From the NCBI GenBank assembly GCA_947493005.1, contig CANLOY010000002.1, positions 810,072 through 874,071 of the forward strand: 64,000 bases of DNA, given 5' to 3'. The stretch comes from an uncultured Roseivirga sp. Lineage in GTDB: Bacteria > Bacteroidota > Bacteroidia > Cytophagales > Cyclobacteriaceae. Shown here in pieces: positions 10,122-20,250 of the stretch (its first letter is position 1; each line of letters opens with the position of its first letter). The position numbers were made by a program, and so were the translations under genes. The notes under the pieces were generated by a model, which was not told the origin of the DNA, ran no database searches, and was given only the letters and a program-made list of their open reading frames with translations.

Positions 10122-10581
10122 TTTTTGTCTGTTATGATTATCTGTTGTTGAATCAATCAAGACTCGAGTTGCGCATGTCATTTAATGACCTCTAGTCTCT
10201 TGTTCGATTTCGATAATGATATACAGACGGGTAGCTGGATTTGGCTGCCAATGAATTTCAAAGAGGTTGCAATTGTGTCAGCCAGCTAGCAGAAGTGTAG
10301 CTTCAAAATAAGTCTGGGTAAAGAATTATTTATCGGAAAATAGAGATTTTAACAAATGAATAGCATGAGAAGCCGGATCAACCTCCATTGAAAGGCTTCA
10401 GAAAAAGAATTTTACACTAGAAAGTTCTTTCTTTAAAAAATATTCTCACGAGCTCAGTTTCCTAAACAATAAAGGAAGGTTCAATTAATATAGCTTTATA
10501 TTCAATATAGACTCATATTAAATTCGTCTAAGATTCTAAATACTAGATAATTGAATTTTGCCCTTACAAAAAAAACACTTC
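10122..10581. other. Intergenic region without recognised gene
   Basis: About 460 AT-rich bases lie between the lamin-tail/spondin lipoprotein and the tail-fibre-like gene. They should hold the promoter of the lipoprotein gene, but no clear TTG-N20-TAnnTTTG match was found. No conserved ORF or repeat was seen. Confidence 0.5.
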
Positions 10582-11874
10582 CTATCTATTATTTGAGGCA
10601 AGTTTTTCAAGTTTTTCTATTCTTTGCATCACTTCAGCCAAAGTGATCTTTAACAGCTTGTTTTCAGTTAGAACTTTTTCATTCTTTTTATCCGCTTCAA
10701 TAGCATAAAGTGTCAACTCCTCAATTTTCTCTAAAAGCTTCTGCTGTATAAGACCTAAGTCCTGACCATTGGCTTCTACTTCTGCTGCTTTAGGAATATT
10801 AGGTAAGTGACCGTTTTTGTTGATGTATAATTCCAACTCAGAAAGAGTTCTCAATTTATAGTCTGGTTTGAAAACGTAGTCAGGGAAAGAACCGGGAGTG
10901 GCTGTGACTTTTATCTTTTTAGATTCGATGTCATCCTCGACAACCATTTTACCAGTAAAGTGACTCGTACCTGTAACATCCAGCTTGGCACTGGGTGAAG
11001 TTGTCCCAATACCTACTTTACCTTCGGTTTTATCAATAAACAGACGTGTATTTCCCTGAATCTTGAATTTCATATCATAATCGGATCCTGTAATAAACTC
11101 ACCATACCCTGCATTATTAGTCCAGTCCCCTGTATTGATACCACGTGTATTTAAAGGAGACCAAGAGCCCCCAGCAGTTCGAAAAACAAAGGCGCTCGCT
11201 TCAGAATAAAAATTACCTGTGCCTACACTGATACTACCATTGACATCCAATTTTTGGGTTGGAGAAATTGTACCAATCCCTACATCTCCTGAAAATTGAT
11301 GCGCTAAAACATCAGGTGAAAAATCCGATATATTTGAAGCTGTTGGGTTTTCATTAATAACAATTTGATCTCTATCTGTCAATGAAGAAACCTTGTTTCT
11401 TATGTGAGTAATTTTTACGGTATAATTCGAATAGTATCTAACGTCCACATAGATCGAAAACTTCAAGAGTCTAGTATTTGCATCATGCAGATCGGCACCA
11501 ATATCCACTGAATTACCAATTCGCAGCTTAGCGTAGTGCCCAACACCACGTGACTCCACCAGTGTGAGTCCTGGAGTAGTTGAACCAGTGCCTTGAGTAT
11601 GGCCAATCTCCACATGATACTTTTCATAACCCGTCTGAAAAGATTTACAAAAAAGCTCAACAATCATACTACCAGAACCACTCCAATGTAATGAGTTCAA
11701 TGAAACATTCGCGATCTCAAAAGATCTTGCCTGTGTACCGCTGGCCGAAAGACTTGAAATAACTGAGGTATGTATTCCATTCTGATCTGTATGAGTTTGA
11801 GAGTAGCTCATTACATAAAAAGAAAGAAGAAAGAAAAACGTTTCATAATGGAGAATATTTAATGTGCATATCAA
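10582..11874 (-). CDS. Secreted tail-fibre-like protein
   Basis: This 430-residue protein starts at a TTG codon; an internal ATG at 11811 (MSYSQ) is an alternative but would cut off the hydrophobic export signal. The first 27 residues look like a signal peptide. The middle part is beta-rich and repeats a VGIGT(T/I)SP-KLDV motif, seen twice, typical of phage tail fibres and Bacteroidota surface fibres. The C-terminal part has a conserved [19 protein letters not shown] segment, a [17 protein letters not shown] segment and a final coiled coil, the arrangement seen in S74-like trimerisation domains. No catalytic Ser/Lys pair could be confirmed. It is monocistronic by position. Function is unknown; a trimeric surface fibre is the best guess. 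Confidence 0.72.
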   Translation of the reverse strand: MICTLNILHYETFFFLLSFYVMSYSQTHTDQNGIHTSVISSLSASGTQARSFEIANVSLNSLHWSGSGSMIVELFCKSFQTGYEKYHVEIGHTQGTGSTTPGLTLVESRGVGHYAKLRIGNSVDIGADLHDANTRLLKFSIYVDVRYYSNYTVKITHIRNKVSSLTDRDQIVINENPTASNISDFSPDVLAHQFSGDVGIGTISPTQKLDVNGSISVGTGNFYSEASAFVFRTAGGSWSPLNTRGINTGDWTNNAGYGEFITGSDYDMKFKIQGNTRLFIDKTEGKVGIGTTSPSAKLDVTGTSHFTGKMVVEDDIESKKIKVTATPGSFPDYVFKPDYKLRTLSELELYINKNGHLPNIPKAAEVEANGQDLGLIQQKLLEKIEELTLYAIEADKKNEKVLTENKLLKITLAEVMQRIEKLEKLASNNR

Positions 11875-12252
11875 TTTGTTTTAGATTAATACCGATCTAT
11901 TGAAAAGCCATTAATCACATAATCAGCAACTTATAAATATTGGCATTTACCAATACTTACAAACACAAAATTATAAAGAAATAATCAAATAATATTTAAT
12001 GTGTTTGTTTTTTATCAAAAACAAAGAAAGCATGGACACATCACAAGTAGACTAACCACTAACTCAAGTAATTACATTTTGAATGACAAATGGTTATAAA
12101 CACACATCATCAATTGATTCAGGCAGGAATCGGGGTTTTGAAACAGAATAATGAAAACACGCTCCACTTACGATAAAAAGTTGTTTTAGAGAAAATACCA
12201 CCAAAAAAACAATGACTACTCAAGGAATTATTCAAAACAGAAATTACCAAAC
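11875..12252. other. Intergenic region with small inverted repeat
   Basis: The 378-base spacer between mutS2 and the tail-fibre-like gene is AT-rich and has no credible ORF. An inverted repeat TATTGG-N6-CCAATA lies at 11938-11955, about 65 bases upstream of the tail-fibre start, and could be an operator. Nothing else was seen. Confidence 0.4.
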
Positions 12253-14622
12253 TCACTTCAAGTTCACCACAGTAATTCCCGCCCCTCCTCTATCAACATG
12301 CTCATCTTTAAAAGAGCCAACTTCTTTGAATGTCCCTAAATGATTTCGGGTAATCTGACGAAGTACTCCGTTTCCCTTACCATGAAGGATTTGTAGCTCT
12401 TTAGCATCTAAGAGTATCGCTTCGTCAAGCCATCGATCCAGAACTGGAATTACCTCTTCAGCACGTAGACCTCGAATATCCAGTTTGGCAGAAAAATCTG
12501 CTTTCTTTGATGTATAATCAAATCCTGAGTATGATTGCACCTGTCCTTGTTGCTTAAAAGCTTTTCTGGTAACCTTTTCAAGTCTTTTTAATTTCACGAA
12601 AGAAGTCAATGCTCCCATTTTCAGTTCAGCATCTTTGCCTTTAATGGCTGCTATCTGCCCAACGGTTTCCTGACCAATAACCCGAACAAAATCTCCTACT
12701 TTAATCTCTTCACTAGTTTTTGACGGGGTTATTTCTTCTTTGAAGGTGTGTTTCTCTTTTACTCTTTCAAGTCGATCTCTTTGTTGCTTAACCGCTTCTT
12801 TGGCGGCCTTTTGTTCTTTGATCTCCCTGATTACTTTTTCAACTTCTTTGTTGGCTTCTTTTACAATTTGCTGTGCTTCTCGTTTGGCTTTATTTACAAT
12901 CTTCTTTTCCTGACTTTCCAAGTGTGCTTTTAACTCTTGGTATTGGCTCGTGAGTTCAGCAAGATCAGCTTCTCTCTGTTTTAATCGTTGTTCGGCATTA
13001 TCGACTTCCTGCTTTTGAGATTGTAGCTCTCCCAGCATCCTGTCAAAAGAAACCTGTTTTACTCCCACCTTCTTTTTGGCATGATTGATCGTTGATTTAG
13101 GCAACCCGATTTTTGTAGCTATCTCTAAGGCAAAAGAGCTTCCTGGTTTACCAATTTCAAGCTCATATAGCGGTCGAAGGTTTTTTAAATCGTAGCGCAT
13201 GGCTCCATTAGCCAAACCATCTGTCTTTTCAGCATAGTCTTTCAAGTTACCATAGTGAGTAGTAATTACTCCCATGCCTTTAGCAGCATTAAGCTCTGTT
13301 AAAATAGCTTCAGCAATGGCACCGCCATATTGAGGTTCTGTTCCTGTACCAAACTCATCAATCAAGAGTAAGCTTGTTTTATTAACATGGGCCAAAAGGT
13401 TTTTCATGTTAATCAGGTGCGAACTATAAGTACTCAAATCATTTTCGATAGACTGTTCGTCTCCTATGTCAATAAACAAATCTTTGAAAAGCGTAAACTC
13501 CGAACTCTCTTCAACCGACACCAACAAACCACACTGGAACATATACTGGAGTAAGCCAACGGTTTTGAGGCAAACACTTTTACCGCCTGCATTTGGTCCA
13601 GAAATGAGTAAAATTCTACCTTCCTGATTCAACCGGATATTCAGTGGAACCACTTCTTTATTCAGTTCTCTATGGTTTTGCAATAGAATGGGGTGCCTAG
13701 CCTTTTGCCAGTTGATACTCTTACTTTGAGACCAAAGCGGTTTACAGGCTTCAATATCTCTGGCAAGCCTCGCTTTGGCCCTGATAAAATCTATCAGGCC
13801 TAAAAACTGCATAATTCCAGTAAGGCTCTCTATTTCTGGTCTGAGCTGATCTGTCAGTTCGGTCAGAATTCTAACTACTTCTCTCTGTTCCGAATACTCC
13901 AGTTCCTGAACCTCATTATTGATCTCAAAAACTTCAGTGGGTTCGAGATAAATAGTCTGTCCAGTTGCCGATTCACCATGTACCAGTCCTTTGATTCTTC
14001 TCTTGTATTCTGCCAGCATTGGAATCACCATACGGCCATTCCTAATGGTAATAGACAAATCATCCGGTGTATAGCCCTGACGTTTGGCATGCGAGATAAT
14101 GCGATCAAGTGCACTTCTCAAACGCTGCTTTTCAGCAGCAATACCTTTTCTTATTTCGTATAATCGGTCACTAGCATTGTCTTTGAGTTTTCCTCTTTCA
14201 TCAAACACTCTGTCAAGCGACCAGAGTAAATCTTCATTAAAGAAAACCGGGTGGGTTAATTCAGATAAACTGGGATAGTCTTCTCTTTTGTCACGGAAAA
14301 ACTCAAGGCAGTTCCCCAATGTTTTAAGTGCGAGAATAATATCGAAAAACTCTTCTTCTAAAAGGTGAGAATTCTCAACCCTTGCCTTTTTGAAGTAAGG
14401 CGATATATCGATGTAATTCGAGTTAGGAAATAAATCTCCACTTTCGATTATAGTTACAAATTCATTTGTTTGGGTAAGCCACTTATCAATACTTTTCTGC
14501 TCAGTACTGAACTTTATTTTCTTCACAAACCTCTGTCCCAGATTGCTTTCGCAAAACGCCTCAAGGCTGAGTCTGATTTTATCAAAACCTAACTTCTGTT
14601 CAAGATTACGAGGGTATAGCAT
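12253..14622 (-). CDS. mutS2: Endonuclease MutS2 (MutS-like ATPase with Smr domain)
   Basis: MutS2 is a MutS-family ATPase that acts on branched DNA or on collided ribosomes rather than on mismatches. The 789-residue protein lacks the mismatch-reading N-terminal domain. It has Walker A GPNAGGKS near residue 340, Walker B LLIDEFGTGTEP, a long Lys/Glu-rich coiled coil (about 510-640) and a C-terminal Smr nuclease-type domain with LDIRGLRAEE and LHGKGNGVLR. It ends directly at the DUF4296 gene start, with the two genes abutting at 14622/14623. Confidence 0.95.
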   Translation of the reverse strand: MLYPRNLEQKLGFDKIRLSLEAFCESNLGQRFVKKIKFSTEQKSIDKWLTQTNEFVTIIESGDLFPNSNYIDISPYFKKARVENSHLLEEEFFDIILALKTLGNCLEFFRDKREDYPSLSELTHPVFFNEDLLWSLDRVFDERGKLKDNASDRLYEIRKGIAAEKQRLRSALDRIISHAKRQGYTPDDLSITIRNGRMVIPMLAEYKRRIKGLVHGESATGQTIYLEPTEVFEINNEVQELEYSEQREVVRILTELTDQLRPEIESLTGIMQFLGLIDFIRAKARLARDIEACKPLWSQSKSINWQKARHPILLQNHRELNKEVVPLNIRLNQEGRILLISGPNAGGKSVCLKTVGLLQYMFQCGLLVSVEESSEFTLFKDLFIDIGDEQSIENDLSTYSSHLINMKNLLAHVNKTSLLLIDEFGTGTEPQYGGAIAEAILTELNAAKGMGVITTHYGNLKDYAEKTDGLANGAMRYDLKNLRPLYELEIGKPGSSFALEIATKIGLPKSTINHAKKKVGVKQVSFDRMLGELQSQKQEVDNAEQRLKQREADLAELTSQYQELKAHLESQEKKIVNKAKREAQQIVKEANKEVEKVIREIKEQKAAKEAVKQQRDRLERVKEKHTFKEEITPSKTSEEIKVGDFVRVIGQETVGQIAAIKGKDAELKMGALTSFVKLKRLEKVTRKAFKQQGQVQSYSGFDYTSKKADFSAKLDIRGLRAEEVIPVLDRWLDEAILLDAKELQILHGKGNGVLRQITRNHLGTFKEVGSFKDEHVDRGGAGITVVNLK

Positions 14623-14979
14623 TTAGTTGATTGGCCTTCTTGATGTAGTAAGCTTCTGTTGTCTCACCTTAAGACTATCAATCACAGCATCGGTAATGCT
14701 TAGGTACTCTTCAGGGTGTAACAGGTAGTAATTATGACTTTTAACATAAGTAGCAGAATCGACTTTATGATCCTCAAAAATTCTCCTCTCAAGTTCTGCA
14801 AAAACTACCCTGGACGAATCTTTACTTAGGGTAATTGTGGACACTTTTCCTTCAGCAATTCTCAGGTCGATAAGCATATCAACCATCTTTTCTTTGCTCA
14901 AAATATCTTCAGGTACCTGCTCATTTTCTCCACAAGAGAAAAACACCACAGCAACCACATATAAAAAAACCTTTTTCAC
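14623..14979 (-). CDS. DUF4296-family lipoprotein
   Basis: The 118-residue product has a short signal with the lipobox VVFFSC and a helical mature part with the segment MVDMLIDLRIAEGK and the pattern YYLLHPEEY. This fits DUF4296, a small Bacteroidota lipoprotein family without a known role. It lies immediately upstream of mutS2 on the same strand and is probably co-transcribed with it. Confidence 0.8.
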   Translation of the reverse strand: MKKVFLYVVAVVFFSCGENEQVPEDILSKEKMVDMLIDLRIAEGKVSTITLSKDSSRVVFAELERRIFEDHKVDSATYVKSHNYYLLHPEEYLSITDAVIDSLKVRQQKLTTSRRPIN

Positions 14980-15130
14980 CTCAGTACGTCCAAGTTATTT
15001 TCGACTCCCTTCTATTCTTACGTCTCGTAAAAGTAAAGGATATGATGGAGGAAAACCTTAAGAATTAACCAAAATTAAGAAGTCAAGGTCTTTTCAGAAC
15101 TCAAATAAGTCATATTTTTGACTCTTTATT

Positions 15131-16009
15131 ATGGAGCACATTATTTCCAAACTACGGAAGTACGAAATACAAATCAGAAAAGCCATTAATTCAAGGATGC
15201 AGGGTGATTTTCATTCTATATTCAAAGGGTCTGGTTTAGAGTTTGACGGAGTACGCGAATATCAGTACGGAGATGATACACGAACTATCGACTGGAATGT
15301 TTCTGCAAAAGGCCACGGTACTTTTGTAAAAACCTTTAAGGAGGAAAAGGAACAAACAGTTTTCTTCTTGCTTGACGTGAGTGCTTCACAGGAAATTGGG
15401 GCACCGGGTGCTCAAAAAGTTGATGTTGGAAAAGAAATCACAGGGGTTTTAACACTTGCTGCGGTTAAACAACAGAACCGCGTAGGGTTATTGACTTTTT
15501 CAGACCAAAAAGAAAAGTATGTCAAATCCGGTAAAGGGGTAAAGCACGGCTATGCTATAATTCATGAGCTTTATAGTCATAAACCTAAGTCTACAAAAAC
15601 AGACATTAGCGAAGGACTAAAAAGAGCGCTTGAGATCATTCATAAGAAGAGTGTAATTCTTATTATCTCAGACTTTATTGATGAGGGGTATGAACAAAAT
15701 CTAAGACTTATTGCCAGGCGGCATGATCTTGTGGTAATTCACTTGAAGGATGATAGAGAAACGCGTATGCCTAATTTGGGGATTGTACCCGTTTACGATA
15801 AAGAAAGTAGGAAAACTGTTTGGGTAAATACTTCTTCAAGAGATTTCAGGAATAAGCTGGAGAAGACATATACTGTAAACAAAGGAGAATTAGAGCGATT
15901 CTGTAAAAAACACCAGATCAACTATCTGGAAATAAATACCAAAGACAACTATGTCCCACAGCTCATTAAACTTTTTATGATCAGGAATAAAACAATGAAA
16001 CGTGATTAG
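15131..16009 (+). CDS. DUF58-domain protein of the Bat/MoxR-associated type
   Basis: DUF58 proteins have a VWA-like fold and accompany MoxR ATPases and Bat proteins in envelope assembly or stress functions. The hallmark FDGVREYQYGDDTRTIDW segment is at residues 38-55, and a divergent VWA core follows with FLLDVSAS near residue 80. The protein is 292 residues with no clear membrane span. A TATTTTTG box at 15113-15120 resembles the Bacteroidota -7 element but has no TTG at the right distance. The next gene starts eight bases inside this one, so translation is coupled. No moxR gene lies upstream in this window. Confidence 0.88.
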   Translation: MEHIISKLRKYEIQIRKAINSRMQGDFHSIFKGSGLEFDGVREYQYGDDTRTIDWNVSAKGHGTFVKTFKEEKEQTVFFLLDVSASQEIGAPGAQKVDVGKEITGVLTLAAVKQQNRVGLLTFSDQKEKYVKSGKGVKHGYAIIHELYSHKPKSTKTDISEGLKRALEIIHKKSVILIISDFIDEGYEQNLRLIARRHDLVVIHLKDDRETRMPNLGIVPVYDKESRKTVWVNTSSRDFRNKLEKTYTVNKGELERFCKKHQINYLEINTKDNYVPQLIKLFMIRNKTMKRD

Positions 16010-16892
16010 GAGGTTTTTAGGTTTTCTTGTACTGCTTACTTTTTTGGTTGATTTCGCTTCAGCGCAAGACACCAAACCTATAGGTTATTTTCTTAAGGAT
16101 AGTGCGAAAATTGGCGAGCTTGTCCCTTATTCTTTGAGCTATAAAGACAGAAAGAACAGACCAATAATTTTCCCCGACAGTATTCACTTTCTCCCATTTG
16201 AGTTAATGCGGAAGGAGTACTTCGACACACAATCTGATTCGATTAACAGTATTGATAGTGCTGTATACTACTTAGCTACCTTCGAAATAGATACAGTTCA
16301 GAAATTAAGCTTGCCCATTTTCCTGAATACAGGAACCGACAGTCTCGAGTTATACAGTGATATGGACTCTATAATTCTTGACCAGGTGGTTACACAAATG
16401 CCAGACTCAGTCAGTATGGAAGAGACTTCGGCTTACCAACCGATATCACTACAATTTAACTACCCGTACTGGATTATTGGTTTGGTTCTTCTAGGCATAA
16501 TCACGCTGATTGTTGCAATAGTTTGGGGAAAAGAAATTCGAAAGCGCATCAGACTTCATCGTATGCGCAAGCAGTTGGTTAAGTTTCAGGAACAATTTGA
16601 TGTCGAAATTGAACATTTAAATTCTGACGCTTCAAAAATCAGAATTGAAACTGTACTGAAGTTTTGGAAGAGTTACATGGAGAAGCTTGAAATACTTCCA
16701 TATACCAAACTCACTACTCAGGAAATTGTAAAGGTGCAACAAAGTGCATCTCTTGAAAAGACCTTAAAATCCATTGATCGAAACATTTATAGTACTGCGG
16801 AAGTAAGTGCGTTACAAAACGACTTTGAGTTTTTGAAGGATTATTCAGAAGACAGGTACAATCATATAACGGAGGGAATCAGGAATGCTTGA
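16002..16892 (+). CDS. Membrane-anchored protein of the Bat cluster
   Basis: The 296-residue product starts at GTG inside the end of the DUF58 gene. It has a signal peptide (about 1-21, ending FASA), an extracytoplasmic beta-rich domain (about 22-150), one membrane span at about 156-175 and a basic, helical cytoplasmic tail. This architecture is that of the protein usually found between DUF58 and VWA genes in Bacteroidota Bat operons. No enzyme motif was seen. It overlaps the next gene by eight bases. Confidence 0.7.
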   Translation: MIRRFLGFLVLLTFLVDFASAQDTKPIGYFLKDSAKIGELVPYSLSYKDRKNRPIIFPDSIHFLPFELMRKEYFDTQSDSINSIDSAVYYLATFEIDTVQKLSLPIFLNTGTDSLELYSDMDSIILDQVVTQMPDSVSMEETSAYQPISLQFNYPYWIIGLVLLGIITLIVAIVWGKEIRKRIRLHRMRKQLVKFQEQFDVEIEHLNSDASKIRIETVLKFWKSYMEKLEILPYTKLTTQEIVKVQQSASLEKTLKSIDRNIYSTAEVSALQNDFEFLKDYSEDRYNHITEGIRNA

Positions 16893-17934
16893 CGAAGCGC
16901 TATACAAATGGTATTCACTGGAGTGGTTTACTCCTACAGCCTTTAAGTCTTTTGACTGGGAGTTTTTCTTTGTATTGTACATCATCCCTCTGGTGCTTCT
17001 TCTATTCATTTTAAAATGGTTAATCGGGAGTAAGATAAAACAAAAGCTACCTGTAGCATTACCCAAAAAAGAGATTTCGAAACACTGGACTAGTTACCTA
17101 AGATTTATTCCAAATGCGCTATTGGTGCTTTCTCTAGCTCTTTTATTGATCGCCTTAGCTCGTCCTCAAAGAACCAATGAACAGGTTGAGCAATGGTCTG
17201 AAGGTATTGATATTGCATTGGTTATTGACATCTCTGAATCAATGCAAATTGAAGACTTTAAGCCTAACAGGCTTGAAGCTGCTAAGAGAACGGCAAGAAA
17301 CTTTATTGCCGGAAGAAATCAAGACAGAATAGGGTTAGTGATTTTTTCTGGAGATGCTTATTCACTTTCTCCTCTGACCACCGATTATGAGCTTTTATAC
17401 AAGTTTATCGATGAAGAAATAGATTTCAACAAAATCGAAAACCGCGGAACAGCTATTGGAAGTGCCATAGCCGTAGGCACTAATAGAATGAGAGAGTCTG
17501 AAGCAGCGTCTAAGGTGATGATTCTACTTTCCGATGGAGATAATACTGCTGGAAACATAGACCCGATAACTGCTGCGGAACTTGCCGCTGCTTATGATAT
17601 TAAAATCTATACTATTGGGATAGGCAAGGAAGGCAAAGTTCCTTTTGGAAAAGACTTCTTTGGCAGACCTAATTATGTTGAAAACACACTGGATGAAACT
17701 ACACTCCGAGAAATTGCTAAAATTGGTTCTGGTCAGTTTTATAGAGTTTCTGACAATCAGGCTCTCATTAATGTTTTCAAACTAATTGATGAATACGAAA
17801 AGGCAGAGATTAAGGAAACCAGATACAAAAATACTACTGATTTTTATTCCATCTACTTGAATTGGGGAATCGTCTTTTTTCTCTTATTTCTGATATCTAA
17901 GAGCACGTTCATCAGCAATATTCTGGAAGACTAA
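16885..17934 (+). CDS. batA: VWA-domain membrane protein (BatA-like)
   Basis: The 349-residue protein has membrane spans at about 27-47 and 74-93, a von Willebrand A domain over about 105-300 with an intact metal-ion site DISES at 115-119, and a last span near the C terminus (about 327-345). This is the BatA layout, with the VWA domain in the periplasm. Bat proteins are linked to aerotolerance and envelope integrity. It is the last gene of a three-gene operon with short overlaps. BatB, BatC and BatD are not found downstream, where a convergent lysE-type gene ends 10 bases away. Confidence 0.85.
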   Translation: MLDEALYKWYSLEWFTPTAFKSFDWEFFFVLYIIPLVLLLFILKWLIGSKIKQKLPVALPKKEISKHWTSYLRFIPNALLVLSLALLLIALARPQRTNEQVEQWSEGIDIALVIDISESMQIEDFKPNRLEAAKRTARNFIAGRNQDRIGLVIFSGDAYSLSPLTTDYELLYKFIDEEIDFNKIENRGTAIGSAIAVGTNRMRESEAASKVMILLSDGDNTAGNIDPITAAELAAAYDIKIYTIGIGKEGKVPFGKDFFGRPNYVENTLDETTLREIAKIGSGQFYRVSDNQALINVFKLIDEYEKAEIKETRYKNTTDFYSIYLNWGIVFFLLFLISKSTFISNILED

Positions 17935-17943
17935 AGCCGAGTT

Positions 17944-18582
17944 TTATTTAAAGAAAGCTACACCAAAGCCTTCAAGAACGAAATTAAAAAGCTTTAAACT
18001 AAAGATAACAAGGGCTATTCCCACTACTCTATTCATTATTTTCATGAAACGTGGGGTAACAATCTGACTAAGTTTGACAGCAAAATAAGATTTGAGTACA
18101 TCTACTCCGAATACTGTAGCAATCAACACTACAAAGAAAGAGATTGCTTCGTTTGTCGAATACTGAAAATCCACTGAAATCTTACTCACAATTCCTATCC
18201 AGAAAATAAGCACAAAAGGGTTTATTCCGTTCAATACAAATCCCTTCACTATTTGTTGAAACCACTTTGTTTCTTCAGCATGTAACTGTTTTAATCCTTT
18301 TTGAGGTACTGGCTTTAACAAATAGAAGATACCGAAAACAAGCATTATCGTTCCTCCAATACCGCCCAGCCACATATTAAAAGATGGATTTTCTACGAAC
18401 TGTGAAATACCCAGATAGGTAACCACAATGTAAACACTATCGCTAAGGGCAATACCAACCGCCATAAAAAACCCAGAGAAAAAACCCTTTTCAATGGCAT
18501 TTTGAATCAGTGCAAAGAATACGGGCCCAATCAATACACATAACAGCAACCCAAACAACACCCCGTTTATGATGATATCCAT
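17944..18582 (-). CDS. LysE/RhtB-family amino acid exporter
   Basis: The 212-residue protein has about six hydrophobic spans and the LysE-type opening with a glycine/proline-rich first helix (GVLFGLLLCVLIGPVFFAL). LysE-family proteins export amino acids or related small molecules through the inner membrane. Substrate cannot be predicted. The gene follows the GH3-like gene on the same strand with a nine-base gap, so the two are likely co-transcribed. Confidence 0.85.
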   Translation of the reverse strand: MDIIINGVLFGLLLCVLIGPVFFALIQNAIEKGFFSGFFMAVGIALSDSVYIVVTYLGISQFVENPSFNMWLGGIGGTIMLVFGIFYLLKPVPQKGLKQLHAEETKWFQQIVKGFVLNGINPFVLIFWIGIVSKISVDFQYSTNEAISFFVVLIATVFGVDVLKSYFAVKLSQIVTPRFMKIMNRVVGIALVIFSLKLFNFVLEGFGVAFFK

Positions 18583-18591
18583 AGTTGCTTA

Positions 18592-20136
18592 TCAGACGGT
18601 TTTGCCAATGAATGACAACCAATGTTCCAGTTTATCACCCTTTAAAACTCTTGGGAATTTTGTCTGCCCTCCTTCTTTTCCTTGTGAACGTAGCCAGTCA
18701 TAGAAAACCTCAGTTGGTAGCACTTCCAGTTCAACATTCTTCAAGGCATGCTGCCGTTCGACTTCATAGTCATCATTGAGTTCTTTTAGGGTAGTATCTA
18801 TCTTTTCTTTCAACACATTCTTGTCAACTTGATCATCCGTACCAATGTACCAATGGTGAGCAAAGAGTTTGCCATCCGGAATACCTGCTACTGTAAATTC
18901 TTTAACGCCAATATTAAGCTCTTTGGAAGCTAATTCAACAGCCTGATTCATATTATCAACCGATAAGTGTTCTCCACACAAACTAAGGAAATGCTTGGTT
19001 CTGCCCGTAATGATAATTTCTGAACAATGCTTATCTATGAACCTGACAGTATCTCCGATTAAGTATCTCCAAGCACCTGAGCAGGTAGAAATCAAAAGCG
19101 CATAATCTTGCCCCTCTTCAACCTGATCAATCATCAATGTTTCAGGGTTCTCGACTATCTGTCCGTCAGCATCAAAGTTTTTATCATTAAAAGGAACAAA
19201 CTCATGGAAAATCCCTCCATTGAGCATTAAACGCATTCCTCTTTTATCTGGTGAATTTTGAAAGGCAATAAACCCTTCAGAAGCCAGGTAAGTCTCAATG
19301 TAATGAATTGGTCTGCCCAGAAGCTTATCAAAGCTCTTTTTGTAAGGGTCGAATGCCACTCCTCCATGAACAAAAGAATCAAGGTTGGGCCAGATTTCGT
19401 GAATATCTTTTACACCATAGCGTTCGATAATTCGCTCTATCAAAATTGTCATCCAGGCAGGCACCCCTACAATCATTCCGATATTCCACTTAGGGGCCGA
19501 CTCAACAATTTCTTCAAGCTTAATTTCCCAGTCTTTGTGCTTTTTAATCTTTGGAGTTGGTCTTGAAAAGCCTTGTACCCAAAGTGGCAACTGACCTGTA
19601 GTTATACCACTCAAGTCACCATAATAGTAATTACCCGAAAAATTGAGTGCCGTACTACCACCAAGCATTAACATACCAGACTGAAAAAACTTATCCGGTA
19701 AATCGTACTTGGACAAAGTATATATATGTCTTGTTCCTGTCTTTCTGATTTGTCGGATCATGTCTTTTGTAACAGGAATATATTTAGAAGAGGCTCCAGA
19801 AGTACCTGAACTCAATGCAAAGAACTTTGTCTTGCCCGGCCAGCTCACATCCGCCTCGCCCTCTCGCATTTTGTACCACCAGTCATCATTCATTTTATCA
19901 TAATCGGATACTGGTACCAACTCCTTGAATTTCTCAAAGAAATCGTGATGTCCGAAACTTCTGAATTTTTCAAGAATGCTGTAGAAATCATAAGTTCTAC
20001 CAAACTGTGTATTGCGTGCGCTAATCAACAGTTTAGAAAGTTCTTTCTTCTGTAAATCGTAAGGTGAGGTATAATCTTGCTCCAACGTCTCGCGAAGCTT
20101 TATGCCTTTTTTTAAAATTGATCCAATTATGGGCAT
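18592..20136 (-). CDS. GH3 auxin-responsive-promoter family protein (acyl-adenylating enzyme)
   Basis: GH3 proteins belong to the acyl-adenylate/thioester-forming superfamily; in plants they conjugate amino acids to hormones. The 514-residue product has the phosphate-binding segment LSSGTSGASSKYIPVT near residue 108, a YLASEGFIAFQ motif near 280 and the TGRTKHFLSLCGEHLS segment near 376-391. The bacterial reaction is not known. It is followed by a LysE-type exporter in the same operon, which would fit production and export of a modified acid or amino acid; that is inference only. Confidence 0.85.
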   Translation of the reverse strand: MPIIGSILKKGIKLRETLEQDYTSPYDLQKKELSKLLISARNTQFGRTYDFYSILEKFRSFGHHDFFEKFKELVPVSDYDKMNDDWWYKMREGEADVSWPGKTKFFALSSGTSGASSKYIPVTKDMIRQIRKTGTRHIYTLSKYDLPDKFFQSGMLMLGGSTALNFSGNYYYGDLSGITTGQLPLWVQGFSRPTPKIKKHKDWEIKLEEIVESAPKWNIGMIVGVPAWMTILIERIIERYGVKDIHEIWPNLDSFVHGGVAFDPYKKSFDKLLGRPIHYIETYLASEGFIAFQNSPDKRGMRLMLNGGIFHEFVPFNDKNFDADGQIVENPETLMIDQVEEGQDYALLISTCSGAWRYLIGDTVRFIDKHCSEIIITGRTKHFLSLCGEHLSVDNMNQAVELASKELNIGVKEFTVAGIPDGKLFAHHWYIGTDDQVDKNVLKEKIDTTLKELNDDYEVERQHALKNVELEVLPTEVFYDWLRSQGKEGGQTKFPRVLKGDKLEHWLSFIGKTV

Positions 20137-20250
20137 CCTGCGTTCTCTTCTCTAAAAATGTCAACGTGCCAAAGCATAAATACACTAACTTTGGCGCACT
20201 TGATTTGACCAAAGATAATAGAAATCTAAACTCAAACGTATTTCAATCCT

